A DNA stretch of 64,000 nt. It comes from Aquarana catesbeiana (Eukaryota; Chordata; Amphibia; Anura; Ranidae). Location: positions 213,404,720 through 213,468,719 of the forward strand of contig NC_133334.1 in the NCBI RefSeq assembly GCF_042186555.1, read 5' to 3'. Below, in pieces: positions 12,481-23,099 of this stretch (its first letter is position 1; every line of letters starts with the position of its first letter). The notes under the pieces were generated by a model. It was not told the DNA's origin, did not search any database, and saw nothing but the letters and a program-made list of their open reading frames with translations. Position numbers and translations under genes: made by a program.

Positions 12481-12751
12481 TAAGTGCCGGTTCACACAGG
12501 GGCAACTTGTCAGGCGACCTAGCCGCCTGACAAGCCGCCTCCCGTTCTGTACTATGGAACCGTTCTAATAGGAGCGACGCAAGTCGCTCCGACTTAGAAA
12601 AAGGTTCCTGTACTACTTTGGGGGCGACTTGAGGCGACTTGCATAGACTTCTATACAGAAGTCGTTTTGCAAGTCGCCGTGGAAGTCGTGTGCAGGTCAC
12701 CTCGGTGAGGCGACCTGCAAGTTGTGCCGCCCCTGTGTGAACCGGGGCTTA
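12481..12751. mobile_element. MITE with long inverted ends inserted in Tc1 copy B
   Basis: Ends TAAGTGCCGGTTCACACAGG and CCTGTGTGAACCGGGGCTTA are ~20-bp inverted repeats with two mismatches. The interior is built from repeated and inverted GCGACTTGCAAGTCGC-like words, so it should fold into several hairpins. It lies in the Tc1 sequence CAC..TTAGGGG. A related CGACTT-rich element lies at 35265-35550. Confidence 0.8.
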
Positions 12752-13868
12752 GGGGTGTAGACACACATATATGCTTTGAAAGATGGATGGGTAAGAATGG
12801 ACATCAGTGTGCTGCTGGGTTTCATTACTGAAAAAATCTATTACTGACTAGTCCATTACAAATCTCTTCAACACAGATGCAGTATTCATACTCTTCTGTT
12901 CTGAACACACAATTACTTCAACAACGCAATAAGGTATTAATTATTATTTTATTTTTAATCTTTTTTTACTGTTTGTTTATGCGAAACATGGTCACTCCTT
13001 AGCACTCCTTGTAATATTCACTTTCACCTGGCATCCTCTCGCTCTTTTGGTTTGGATGCATTAGTATCACACTACGTATTTTGTTTCATTCATTGTAAAC
13101 CTTATTGAATACAATACACTTGAAAGTTTTTGTCACCCTTTAACATGTTTATTTTATTTATTTCTATTTTCCACTTTTGTTTGTCCGTTTTGTGGTTTGG
13201 GCATGAACTGCTTACGTGCACACCCTTAACACATATTTGATTTAACACACATATGTTTTCCATATACACTCTTCTTTATGACATGCATCTTTTCAAATGG
13301 ATTATATTCATTCGGCCGCCATAAGCTGCAATGATACACACACATGCACTTATTTCCTCTCTTCACCTTGCTGACACAATATCATTGTGTCACTCTTTAC
13401 TGTTTATAACATACCCAGATCATCTGTTGTATTCCAAATACTAAGATGATTGTGAGGAGAACGCACAATTTACCATCGCAATTAAATAGAAAATGATACT
13501 CCATGTACGGCGTGACTTGGTGACATGGTTTCTCTTATATATGGATTGGATATAAACTTTCCAACCCCTCTATGGAGAAAAAACCTAGATTATATACTAA
13601 GTTAACATTGAAACAACCCCGGAAGCGCACGGAGGGCGACTCCTTTCATTAAGATTATCCCTCTCTCACAATGTCTTAAAAAACTACCCTTACCTCTTTG
13701 GTATGCTGATTATGTACAATTACAGTTTTCAAGTTCATTTGATTCCCCGTTGGGCCGTTAAACATGTGACCACTTGTAAGCCTCACAGATCGGGGTCGCC
13801 CCCTTGGGTTGAGGGTGTGGACAGGCTCTCGGTGGGTCTGAGATCGCACTTGAGGGGATTATCTAGTT
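12752..13868. other. AT-rich stretch without a recognised feature
   Basis: No ORF longer than about 100 codons with a recognisable domain, no terminal repeats and no tandem array were seen. It may be the body of a decayed retroelement belonging to the hammerhead-bearing piece at 15076-15480, since only the MITE at 13873-15071 separates them, but I have no motif proving that. Confidence 0.4.
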
Positions 13869-13872
13869 TTAA

Positions 13873-15071
13873 CCCCTTGCCGCCATGTGTACACAGAGGT
13901 GCGTACTTGGCTTTCGGGGGTTATACCGGGATGATGTCCGCATCTGCAGGCATCATCCCGGTACTGTTTTTTAGAGCCGGCGATCGGCTTTCCAGCGATA
14001 ACAACCGATGCGGCTAGAAGCCGCTCGGCTGTTATACAAGAGGAGCGGGAGGGGACGCCCCCCTCCAGGCGCTCTTGCCGGGCCTCCCGTTCCACCGGGG
14101 GGCCCGATCAACAATCCGCCGCCTCCGGCGGCTAGTGACAGTCTGGAATGAAGCCATAAGTGGCTTCGTTCCAGCCTCCTAATTGTAAACACGGAAACAA
14201 CATCATGACGTTACTTCCCGTTTACTCGGCTGCCAATGGGGCCAGTTTAAAAAAAATATACAGTATTCAGAATCGCCGAAAACTGCGTTCTGAATACTTT
14301 GAAGTACAAAGGAGGGATCGGGGGTCTTTTAGACCCCCGATCCCTCCATGAGAGTACCCGTCACCACCTATTACTGTCACAAGGGATGTTTACATTCCTT
14401 GTGACACCAATAAAAGTGATCAAAATTTTTTTTTCTTTTTTTAAAAAACAATTTATTAATATTTAAATAAATAAAATAAATAAGAAAAAAACATTTTTTA
14501 AAGCGCCCCCATCGCTGCGAGCTCGTGCAGCAAAGAAAACGCATACAGAAGTCGCGCCCGGATATGTAAATGTTGTTCAAATTACACATGTGAGGTATCG
14601 CCGCGATCGTCAGAGCGAGAGCAATAATTCTAGCACTAGACCTCCTCTGTAACTTTAACCTGGTAACCGTAAAAAAAATTTTGAACGTTGCCTATGGAGA
14701 TTTTTAGGTAACGTAGTTTGTCGCCATTCCACGAGTGCGTGCAATTATAAAGCGTGACATGTTTGGTATCTATTTACTCAGTGTAACATCATCTTTCACA
14801 TTATACAAAAAAATTGGGCTAACTTTACTGTTTGTTATTTTTAAATTCATGAAAGTGTCCCTTTTCCCAAAAAGTTGTGTTTAAAACACCGCTGCACAAA
14901 TACCGTGTGACATAAAATATTGCAACAATCTCCATTTTATTCTCTAGATTCTCTGCTAAAAATATATATATATATATAATGTTTGGGGGCTCTAAGTAAT
15001 TTTCGAGCAAAAAAATACGGATTTTAACTTGTAAACACCAAATGTCAAAAATAGGCTTAGTCATGAAAGGG
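13873..15071. mobile_element. 1.2-kb TTAA-flanked element (CCC ends)
   Basis: TTAA at 13869-13872 and 15072-15075 border ends CCCCTTGCCG and CATGAAAGGG, an imperfect inverted repeat starting with CCC as in piggyBac-type transposons. Inside is a strong perfect hairpin near 14311-14347 (GAGGGATCGGGGGTC with its inverse). No transposase is encoded. Two other TTAA-CC(A/T)CTT elements (23650 and 34403) appear to be cousins. Confidence 0.75.
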
Positions 15072-15075
15072 TTAA

Positions 15076-15480
15076 AGAAGTCTGGTTAAGCGAGTCTCCC
15101 TAGCGGAAAGGGTAATTACACTGTGATTACATAAATCAAACACGAGACAATGTATATGTAATAAATGAGACTGTATTGGATATCAAATTATATGACAATT
15201 AGAATACTGAAATCTGTCTTGATGTATTTATAGAAATGTAAGAACCCCCTGAAGAAGACCATAACCTTTGAGGTCGAAATGCATTGGGGCATTTCCATAC
15301 ATCGGATGGTGAAATTCCAAGTGTAACAATGTATCACCCTTGATGTATAACCTTTCCTAGCCTAATTTGTCTCGCCTTGTGTATACCAGAGCTCATATTT
15401 TAATTAATTTTTCATATATATTTTGTGTCCAACCATTTTTTGAAATAAAAAATCTGTGATTTTTACTAAATATTTGACTC
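15076..15480 (+). mobile_element. Hammerhead-bearing retroelement remnant
   Basis: AT-rich sequence surrounds the hammerhead-like motif at 15245-15289, with ~170 bases of downstream tail ending in TGAAATAAAAAATCTG. The region around 41869 has the same arrangement: motif, ~170-base tail, ATAAA end. Such motifs are known from the terminal repeats of Penelope-like elements. No reverse transcriptase or GIY-YIG frame is visible here, so the family is inferred. Confidence 0.45.
15245..15289 (+). ncRNA. Hammerhead-like ribozyme motif (HHR1)
   Basis: The core reads CTGAAGA (15249-15255) ... GAA (15276-15278). Stem I pairs CCCC (15245-15248) with GGGG (15286-15289). Stem II pairs GACC (15257-15260) with GGTC (15272-15275) around an 11-nt loop. 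Stem III is the self-complementary ATGCAT (15279-15284), and the nucleotide at the cleavage position is T15285. An extra A (15256) lies between the core and stem II. A six-base palindrome cannot close a hairpin loop, so an active form would be a dimer or a transcript with two motifs, as described for short-stem-III hammerheads. Activity is inferred only. Confidence 0.55.
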
Positions 15481-15595
15481 CTATTTGCTGCTAAAAAGCC
15501 CCGTGGGGAACCTTCCACTTTTTTTTCAAAGTTTTTAGAAAATGTATAAAGAAAATGAAAACGTATTTTTTTTTTTTTTTTTACACGTGGTATGG

Positions 15596-15950
15596 ATGAG
15601 GCACAGATGAGTACTGATGTGGCACAGGTTAGCACTGACTTGGCATGGATGAGTACTGATGTAGCATGTATGTGGCACGGATGGGTAGCGATGAGCACTG
15701 ATGTGGCATGGATAAGCATGAATGAGGCATGGCTGGGCATGAATGAGGCTTGACTGGGCATAAATGAGGCATGGATGAGCATGAATGAGGCATGGCTGGG
15801 CATAAATGAGACATGGATGAGCATGAATGAGGCATGGCTGGGCATAAATGAGGCATGGATGAGCATGAATGAGGCATGGCTGGGCATAAATGAGGCATGG
15901 ATGAGACTGAATTGGCATAAAGGAGGCATGAATGAGGCTGAATGGGCACA
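15596..15950. repeat. Minisatellite, 21/42-bp ATGAGGCATGG units
   Basis: Tandem units alternate GCATGAATGAGGCATGGCTG and GCATAAATGAGGCATGGATG, giving a 42-bp higher-order period that is cleanest at 15715-15905 and degenerates toward 15596. The long open frames it creates on both strands are a by-product of a period divisible by three. Confidence 0.9.
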
Positions 15951-16721
15951 GATCAGTGCTGTGGGCCCACTCATGCTGCTGCACCTGCTCCTTCCTCTCC
16001 TCGCACACTGTACCGATCAATGCGAGGAGAGCGGAGAGCTGAACCGGACAAGCGCCGGTTTGTTGACAAGTACAAGTGATCGCTCCGAAGTGATGGTTTA
16101 CCACATGATCACTGGCCCTGTACCGCGATCCATGCTGCGCTGGGTTCGGTGATCCCGGCAAGCACAGACACTTCTGAGTGCGCACTGGAAGTGTGAGTTC
16201 AGGAGGACGTCCCTGGACACCTTCCCAGAACTAGCCGGCCGCGCCTCATTTTGGCTATTGGCCCGGTTGGGGGCACAGATTCTAATCCCTCTCCACGCTA
16301 TCTAAAACTTTAAAAAAAAAAAAAAAAGTTTTGCCTTTAGTTATACTTTAAATCTGTAAGGAGGATATATGGAGTCTGTCATTGGCACCTTCTCCTTCCA
16401 AACACACCAGCTCCTTAGGCACCAGACTGATCTAGTACAAGCAGCCATATCACTCCTCTTGAGCTGCATACTTGTATGTAAACTGGCGCATATAACATAC
16501 GATATAAACTCCAATGATTTTACACATTACATACTGCTGATAGGACTGACTTCACCCTTGCAAGCAGCAGTAATAAATGCTAACATTTTCATTCTTCTTT
16601 AGGCAGTGAAAAAAAAAAACACTTTGAAGAAAATTTACAAGCAGCATTGTGGTCGTCTTTCCACGGTTCATAGCTGGCCATCTGTCTAACAAAAATAAAT
16701 AACTGTGGAAAGAAAAAGTAA
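15951..16721. other. GC-rich then AT-rich non-coding stretch, possible MITE end
   Basis: From 15951 to 16270 the sequence is GC-rich. It then ends in an A run and TTTTGCCTTTAGTTATACTTTAA near 16325-16350, which resembles the terminal style of the TTAA MITEs here, but I could not find the matching left end. The rest is AT-rich with no feature. Confidence 0.3.
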
Positions 16722-16795
16722 TGGCCCGTACGGGGATCGAACCCGCGACCTTGGCGTTATTAGCACCACGCTCTAACCAACTGAGCTAACCGGCC
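16722..16795 (-). tRNA. tRNA-Ile (AAT)
   Basis: The minus strand folds as a 74-nt cloverleaf: acceptor GGCCGGT with ACGGGCC, D arm with AGCTCAGTTGGTTAGAGC (A box), anticodon loop CTAATAA with anticodon AAT (plus-strand ATT at 16759-16761), and T arm containing GGTTCGATCC (B box). The discriminator is A. A T5 run just downstream (plus-strand AAAAA at about 16713-16717) is a good RNA polymerase III terminator. No intron. It looks like a functional gene and not a SINE head. Confidence 0.96.
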
Positions 16796-17130
16796 ATTTC
16801 ATGAATGTGGAACTTGAGAATGATGACTATAGATATCTACAAAATGCTTCCTAGTTGCATTATACATTGTATATTTGTTATTACAAGTATTCAGAATATT
16901 ATTGGAACACATATTATAGTTCATATTTGTTAGTTATTTGATCCTATATAATAATAGAGAAAAAGAAGTCCTGACAGCAGTACCATTATCTCCAAGCAGA
17001 GCTCTGACCACAATGCACACTGGGTATTTTTGTCGGTAAGGGAGGGATATGGTGGATATTTTATTGATCAGTCCCATCTCTTTTGCTAGTAATTTTTATT
17101 TGACCTTTGAATATAAATCAGCTCAGCACA
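16796..17130. other. AT-rich spacer upstream of tRNA-Ile
   Basis: No ORF, repeat or RNA motif seen. Confidence 0.5.
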
Positions 17131-18530
17131 GATCACTGATCCCCTGCCCTGCGCACTGATCTCCTGCACACTGATCCCCTGCCCTGCGCACTGATCTGCC
17201 ATGCGCACTGATCTCCTGCCCTACGCACTGATCTCCTGCCCTGCGCACTGATTCCATGCCCTGTGCACTGATCTCCTGCCTTTTGCACTGATCCCCTGCA
17301 ATGCGCACTGATCTCCTGCCCTGCGCACTGATCTCCTGCCCTGCGCACTGATTCCATGCCCTGCGCACCGATCTCCTGCCCTGCGCACCGATCTCCTGCC
17401 CTGCGCACCGATCCCCTGCCCTGCGCACCGATCCCCTGCCGTGCGCACCGATCCCCTGCCGTGCGCACCGATCCCCTGCCGTGCGCACCGATCTCCTGCC
17501 CTGCGCACCGATCTCCTGCCCTGCGCACCGATCCCCTGCAATGCGCACCGATCTCCTGCCCTGCGCACCGATCCCCTGCCCTGCGCACCGATCCCCTGCC
17601 GTGCGCACCGATCCCCTGCCGTGCGCACCGATCCCCTGCCGTGCGCACTGATCTCCTGCCATGCGCACTGATTCCCTGCACACTGATCTCCTGCCATGCA
17701 CACTGATTCCTTGCCATGCGCACTGATCCCCACCATGCACACTGATCTCCACTGTTTGTGGCTATGCAGAGGGCTGTGAAGGAAAGAGAACCATAACTTT
17801 CTGCCATTTAATCATAGAAAAATCAGGATAACATTAATTCACATAAGATGTAATTGCTTAATATTTAATGTTGTGTCGTTCCTTCTTCTACATATCAATC
17901 CAATAACAGCACGGCATAAAGAAAGAAAAAAAACAAAAAGTGCACACTGATCCCCTGCCCTGCGCACTGATCTGCCATGCGCACTGATCTCCTGCCCTAC
18001 GCACTGATCTCCTGCCCTGCGCACTGATTCCATGCCCTGTGCACTGATCTCCTGCCTTTTGCACTGATCCCCTGCAATGCGCACTGATCTCCTGCCCTGC
18101 GCACTGATCTCCTGCCCTGCGCACTGATTCCATGCCCTGCGCACCGATCTCCTGCCCTGCGCACCGATCTCCTGCCCTGCGCACCGATCCCCTGCCCTGC
18201 GCACCGATCCCCTGCCGTGCGCACCGATCCCCTGCCGTGCGCACCGATCCCCTGCCGTGCGCACCGATCTCCTGCCCTGCGCACCGATCTCCTGCCCTGC
18301 GCACCGATCCCCTGCAATGCGCACCGATCTCCTGCCCTGCGCACCGATCCCCTGCCGTGCGCACCGATCCCCTGCCGTGCGCACCGATCCCCTGCCGTGC
18401 GCACCGATCCCCTGCCGTGCGCACTGATCTCCTGCCATGCGCACTGATTCCCTGCACACTGATCTCCTGCCATGCACACTGATTCCTTGCCATGCACACT
18501 GATCCCCACCATGCACACTGATCTCCACTG
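17131..18530. repeat. 20-bp minisatellite arrays (GCGCACYGATCYCCTGCC)
   Basis: The 20-bp unit GCGCACCGATCTCCTGCCCT is repeated about thirty times at 17131-17750 and again at 17941-18530. Variants (CTG/CCG, ATCTCC/ATCCCC, CCCT/CCGT/CAAT) occur in the same order in both arrays, showing that the second array came from duplication of the first and not from independent expansion. Open frames on both strands are an artefact of the repeat. Confidence 0.95.
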
Positions 18531-18716
18531 TTTGTGGCTATGCAGAGGGCTGTGAAGGAAAGAGAACCATAACTTTCTGCCATTTAATCATAGAAAAATC
18601 AGGATAACATTAATTCACATAAGATGTAATTGCTTAATATTTAATGTTGTGTCGTTCCTTCTTCTACATATCAATCCAATAACAGCACGGCATAAAGAAA
18701 GAAAAAAAACAAAAAG
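17165..18716. repeat. 776-bp tandem segmental duplication
   Basis: Copy 1 (17165-17940) and copy 2 (17941-18716) are nearly identical over minisatellite plus ~200 bases of unique sequence ending AAAGAAAAAAAACAAAAAG. Only a few substitutions were seen, for example near 17581/18357 and 17719/18495. Copy 2 ends at 18716, one base before the tRNA-Ala gene. Recent duplication is likely; an assembly artefact is possible. Confidence 0.93.
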
Positions 18717-18788
18717 TGGAGATGCCGGGGATTGAACCCGGGGCCTCATACATGCAAAGCATGCGCTCTACCACTGAGCTACATCCCC
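18717..18788 (-). tRNA. tRNA-Ala (TGC)
   Basis: The minus strand gives a 72-nt cloverleaf: acceptor GGGGATG with CATCTCC, which includes the G3-U70 wobble pair that identifies alanine tRNAs. The D arm has TAGCTCAGTGGTAGAGC, the anticodon loop is TTTGCAT (anticodon TGC), and the T arm contains GGTTCAATCC. The discriminator is A. T runs directly downstream (plus-strand AAAAA at 18711-18715, then A8) serve as a polymerase III terminator. Its 3' boundary coincides with the end of the 776-bp duplication. Confidence 0.96.
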
Positions 18789-18996
18789 TTCTGTGTTAGA
18801 TGGCTGGCTGCTCGCTTTTGTAGGCTTTACCTACAGTGTGCACACAACTGGATATACCTACAATGTACACACAATTGGTTCATTATATTAATTCAATTGT
18901 AACTTATTATTGTACTATTATGCAAAAATGTTTGGAAGTTGGAATTCGACTCAAATTCTGTTGAAAAAAAAAATACATCCATAAGTACCTTTATAA

Positions 18997-19068
18997 GGTT
19001 CCATGGTGTAATGGTTAGCACTCTGGACTCTGAATCCAGCGATCCGAGTTCAAATCTCGGTGGGACCT
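18997..19068 (+). tRNA. tRNA-Gln (CTG)
   Basis: A 72-nt cloverleaf: acceptor GGTTCCA with TGGGACC (one T-G wobble), D arm TGGTGTAATGGTTAGCA, anticodon stem CTGGA/TCCAG around loop CTCTGAA (anticodon CTG), and T arm CCGAG/CTCGG with TTCAAAT. Discriminator T. A TTTT at about 19073-19076 ends transcription. Confidence 0.95.
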
Positions 19069-19140
19069 TCCCTTTTCTACATAAATCAAAGGTTCCTAAA
19101 GTGGTGATGTCCCGGGGAAAGGAATTGTTTTTGTTTTCTT

Positions 19141-19725
19141 TGGGCTCATTTACACCAGATACAACTGACTATTTATAGCTTACTCTGCTGCTAAGTTTTC
19201 ATGTGCGTTTGAAAAAAAGCACAGCATGCTGCATTTTTCACACATAAACTCACAGGAATGCATGCAAAGGCATGTAAATGTAAAAAAAAAAAAAAAAAAC
19301 TTAAAAGAAGTCATTAGAATCTCATATAAAGTGCATGTGAGACTGTACACTGAATGCGGGGATTGTGGTATAAACAGAGGACAGAACCCTATTATACCAT
19401 ATTATACTCCATATACATATGTGTAATGCAGGACCACAAGCACAATCGTGTAGATTCCTATAGCGCACAAAAACTTGCATCCTTTTTTTGCAGGCGTGCC
19501 ATGATGTCACACCAGAGTGTAGCGCCATGTTTGTAGCATGTTTACAGTGTGACAAAACGCACGGCAAATGGACACCTACTACCTGTACTTGGGGTGCAAT
19601 TAACAATTTCTGGCACTATAAGCGTGCCACGTGTTTGCGGCACGTTTCTGAAATGTGTGGCACAACATGCATTTTCTGCGTGCTTTGTTGCGTGTTCCAG
19701 AAACACCAAGTGTGAATGCAGCCAT
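19141..19725. mobile_element. Possible MITE with GGCTCATTTACAC ends
   Basis: GGGCTCATTTACACC near 19142 and GTGTGAATGCAGCC at 19710-19723 form an imperfect ~14-bp inverted repeat. The interior is non-coding. The resemblance of the ends to the TTCACAC motif of the MITEs at 12481 and 33627 is suggestive, but no clear target duplication was found. Confidence 0.42.
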
Positions 19726-19741
19726 AAAGAAGAACTAAAAG

Positions 19742-19846
19742 AACTGGCTAAAAGACAGAATTCAGAGAGTAGTGGTTAATGATTCTTACTCTGAATGGTC
19801 TAAGGTTATCAGTGGTGTACCCCAAGGTTCAGTGCTGGGACCCTTA
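19742..19846 (+). pseudogene. CR1/L2-like reverse transcriptase fragment
   Basis: Thirty-five codons read WLKDRIQRVVVNDSYSEW and then ISGVPQGSVLGPL, the RT motif (palm region, GVPQGSVLGP) of CR1/L2-type LINEs. The fragment is cut at 19846 by a Harbinger-type MITE, and upstream sequence does not continue the frame. Confidence 0.78.
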
Positions 19847-20180
19847 TGCCCCATACACACGATCGGATTTTCCGTCAACAAAACCGTGGATTTTTTTTCC
19901 GAAGGATGTTGGCTCCAACTTGTCTTGCATACACACGGTCACACAAATGTTGTCGGAAATTCCGAACGTGAGAGCGCGGTGACGTACAACGAGCCGAGAA
20001 AAAGGAAGTTCAATAGCCAGTGCGGCTCCTCCTGCTTGATTCCGAGCATGTGTGAGCTCTTGTGCGACAGACTTGTGTACACACGATCGGAATTTCCGAC
20101 AACAAGCGAAGTTGTCGGAAAATTTGAGAACCTGCTCTCAAACATTTGTGGGCGGAAATTCCGACAGCCCCCGAGCCAAC
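19847..20180. mobile_element. Harbinger-derived MITE, right end missing
   Basis: It starts TGCCCCATACACACGATCGG after a TTA. That matches the end of the Harbinger at 34649 (TGCCCCGTACACACGGTCGG), and TCCGA-type subterminal words recur inside. No right terminal repeat is found; the copy fades at 20160-20180 into T- and A-rich sequence. Confidence 0.8.
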
Positions 20181-20299
20181 CCTTTTTTTTATGTTAATAA
20201 GAGCCTCACACGCTTCAAAGAAAAAAAAAATCCTATTGAAATCCATGCGTCAGGCGCCCTGCATGTAGATTAGGGGCCAGGGCGCATGGATTAGGGGGC

Positions 20300-20700
20300 G
20301 GCGCACCACTGTTGTGTTGGGAAGGGGATGGGGAAAGAAGATTTGTGCTAGGAGGAGGGATTTGGGGGGAATTTTTGCTGGGGGGGGTGTACTAGGTGTA
20401 GAAATTATAGAGGTAGAGGATTTTTTGGGGCATTTAAACTGGGGGGATTTGGGGGATTGGGGGGACAAAGACTTGTGCTGAGAGGGGGGATTTGGGGGGA
20501 ATTTGTGCTGGGGGGGCAGGGGTGATGTGTACTAGGAGTAGAAGAGGATTATTTTAGAGGGAGGGGTGGCTTTTGAGCGAGGGGATTTGGGGGATGGGGG
20601 GGGGGCAAAGACTTGGGGGATGGGTGCTGAGAAGGGAGATTTCAGCAGTGAGGTGGATTTGTACTGGGAGGAGGGGAAAATTATGCTTAGGGGGCAAGCA
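20300..20700. repeat. G-rich degenerate tandem repeat
   Basis: Phrases such as GGGGGGATTTGGGGGGAAT, TGTGCTGGGGG and GTGTACTAGG recur with a spacing of roughly 130 bases. Dense runs of four or more G on the plus strand make G-quadruplexes likely. No coding content. Confidence 0.7.
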
Positions 20701-21378
20701 TGCAGATTGGTGCTCAATGTTTTTGTGGGGAAATTTTTGTTGATACATAATGCTCATACATCTGGGAGGGGGGGCAGTTTGGCAACTTCGCCCTGGGCTC
20801 TAGATGACCTTGTCCCAGCACCGCCGTCCCTTGCCAGTGATGGCATGTTCTCCTAGGTGCCAGTCTTTGGCCACCTTTATTGGTAGGCACGGGGTGAGGT
20901 CACTCCTGCACATGCATAGGAAACAGTCATCCCAGCACACACGGGCTGTGGCAGGCGCTGTTGGCTGACCTGCGCATGCGCAGCTTAGTTTACATGCTGG
21001 AGAATGCTGCGAGCAGGCAGCTGGATCTTATTGCATTGCACGTCTCTTCCACAATAAATATCCTGTAGGTGACTGAGTACCATGTGTTTTGGTGCAGTGC
21101 GATTTTTAAAGTATGTCATGTGCTTCTTTTTTTGTGCGGTAGGTGCCCATTCAAATGACTGAGCCTGTCCTACCGCAATGCATTGTACCGCATAGATATA
21201 TTGCACACATGTGGACTCCAATCTGTTTTAATCTCTGTCATAGTTAACCACGATCCTATTTAAACTGAAGAAAAAACACCATCATGATACTAGTATTTAC
21301 TTATCAGAAAAGCACTGGGTTAATAATAATCTGTGTTTTTGAATTAATTATTTAGATAATCCTTGTAACATAATAGTT
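20701..21378. other. Non-coding stretch before tRNA-Gln (TTG)
   Basis: Mixed-composition DNA with no domain-bearing ORF, terminal repeats or array that I can identify. Confidence 0.4.
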
Positions 21379-21450
21379 AGGTCCCACCGAGATTCGAACT
21401 CGGATCGCTGGATTCAAAGTCCAGAGTGCTAACCATTACACCATGGAACC
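21379..21450 (-). tRNA. tRNA-Gln (TTG)
   Basis: The minus strand matches the tRNA-Gln at 18997 almost base for base, but with loop CTTTGAA (anticodon TTG) and TTCGAAT in the T arm. Cloverleaf pairing is complete, including the A and B boxes. No T4 run is visible in the ~60 bases downstream on the minus strand, so termination may be weak or read through. The two Gln genes are inverted relative to each other. Confidence 0.92.
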
Positions 21451-22189
21451 TCTATTTGTTACACTTCCTGGAAGCACTTCAAATGTAGCACAATTGGGAA
21501 GATTCTACCTATATATTTAGCAGCTTTCTGTGATTTTGTATCAAAACTGGAATGAGAAAAACCATAGAGACAAATGAAAAATGTATCTTTATTTTATTTT
21601 GGCATCAAAAGTTACAAAATAAAGAATCAGGAGATAAGCACTGTACACTAGCATGAAAAAAATCAATCATCACAATCAGTTTATGTCAGTCAACAATAGT
21701 AAACTGGTATAGTTTACTGTTTTTTTTTTGTAAATTATTTTTTATGAAAAACAAGTACCTGGGTACAAAGCTATGCTCGAGAAAATAAAATCACATCTTA
21801 TTCATATATTAACTGAGCAAATCCTACAAAGGCCAGCGGGATGCACATGTCTAACAGAAAACATCAGGGCTGTATATTTGGCTGAGCAGGAGAAATCATG
21901 CCAATTAAACTATTATTTTTTTTAAATGCGTCCCACACGTCTCTATCTGCTGCCATCAGGTTTTCCACTTCATTCATTTATCATACTTTAGTCAGCCAGG
22001 ATACAATTGAGGATGCTTCTCATTGCACTGATGAAAAGTGGTACAAACAGTTTACATTTTTAGTTCAGTAACGGTTTTCATAGACGTATGTAAAGAAATA
22101 ATGAATGCCTTTCCTACTATTACTTGTATGTATTAGCTAAACTGTATTATCCATATAAAATTATCTAGGGCAGTGGTTGGGAAGTGCAC
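21451..22189. other. AT-rich stretch, nothing recognised
   Basis: AT-rich sequence without ORFs, terminal repeats or RNA motifs. It may be unique intergenic DNA. Confidence 0.45.
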
Positions 22190-22678
22190 TGGCAGAAGAG
22201 AGGTGTGGGGAGTGCAGAGGTGAGCAGTGGTGGAAAAGAGGAGCAGGGAGTGCAGAGGTGAGTAGTGGTGGAAAAGAGAAGCAGGGAGTGCAGAGGTGAG
22301 AAGTGGTGGAAAAGAGGAGCAGGGAGTGCAGAGGTGAGCAGTGGTGGAAAAGAGGAGCAGGGAGTGCAGAGGTGAGCAGTGGTGGAAAAGAGGTGCAGGG
22401 AGTGCAGAGGTAAGCAGTGGTGGAAAAGAGGAGCAGGGAGTGCAGAGGTAAGCAGTGGTGGAAAAGAGGAGCAGGGAGTGCAGAGGTAAGCAGTGGTGGA
22501 AAAGAGGAGCAGGGAGTGCAGAGGTAAGCAGTGGTGGAAAAGAGGAGCAGGGAGTGCAGAGGTAAGCAGTGGTGGAAAAGAGGTGCAGGGATTGCAGAGG
22601 TAAGCAGTGGTGGAAAAGAGGAGCAGGGAGTGCAGAGGTAAGCAGTGGTGGAAAAGAGGTGCAGGGAGTGCAGAGGTG
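22190..22678. repeat. 38-bp minisatellite
   Basis: About thirteen copies of a 38-bp unit built from GCAGTGGTGGAAAAGAGG and AGCAGGGAGTGCAGAGGT. Copies differ mainly at GAGGTGAG/GAGGTAAG and GAGCAGG/GTGCAGG. High homogeneity implies recent expansion. Confidence 0.95.
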
Positions 22679-23099
22679 CTTACTTGATCAGTTTCAATTT
22701 ATTCATAAAACACCTTTATCCCAAAAGGGATAAAAAATGTTTACTATAAATGATTATAAAGTGTGAGCTGGAGAATGGCTACAATTTGTTTAGTTAGCCT
22801 AAATCTGCTAGTACATATAACACCCCCCAACTCCCTGCCCCTCAGACTGCTGTCCAAAGGTGTCTCTGTTGCTCCTTCATCCAGAGTGGGGGCACTCTAA
22901 TAGAGGAGTTGTGTTACAGACCAGAACACCCGGGGAAAACAGAAAATAAAAAGCCTAAAAAAAAATACAAAAGCAGCCACCACATCTAAGTATTGGTAAG
23001 CTGTAAATTGTATTCCTCTCCATTCACAGTGGATTTGGTGGAACAGGGGTAGTGGGTGGAGCCTGGGGAATGTTGGTGGTCAGACACGGGGGGCCAGTC
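22679..23099. other. Non-coding spacer
   Basis: No feature recognised between the minisatellite and the start of LINE similarity. Confidence 0.4.

Noticed and set aside
15393..16185. Repeat proteins of the SHASFMLIHASFMPSH type.
   Set aside because: A product of the 42-bp minisatellite; overlapping frames on both strands are equally open.
17123..18583. Several open frames of 170-230 codons on both strands encoding RRAGDRCAGQEI-type repeats.
   Set aside because: They arise from a 20-bp minisatellite (60-bp coding period), are open in several frames at once, and have no start context, domain or composition of a real protein.
18939..19178. A 79-codon frame running through tRNA-Gln (CTG).
   Set aside because: The tRNA cloverleaf and polymerase III signals explain the sequence; the frame is accidental.
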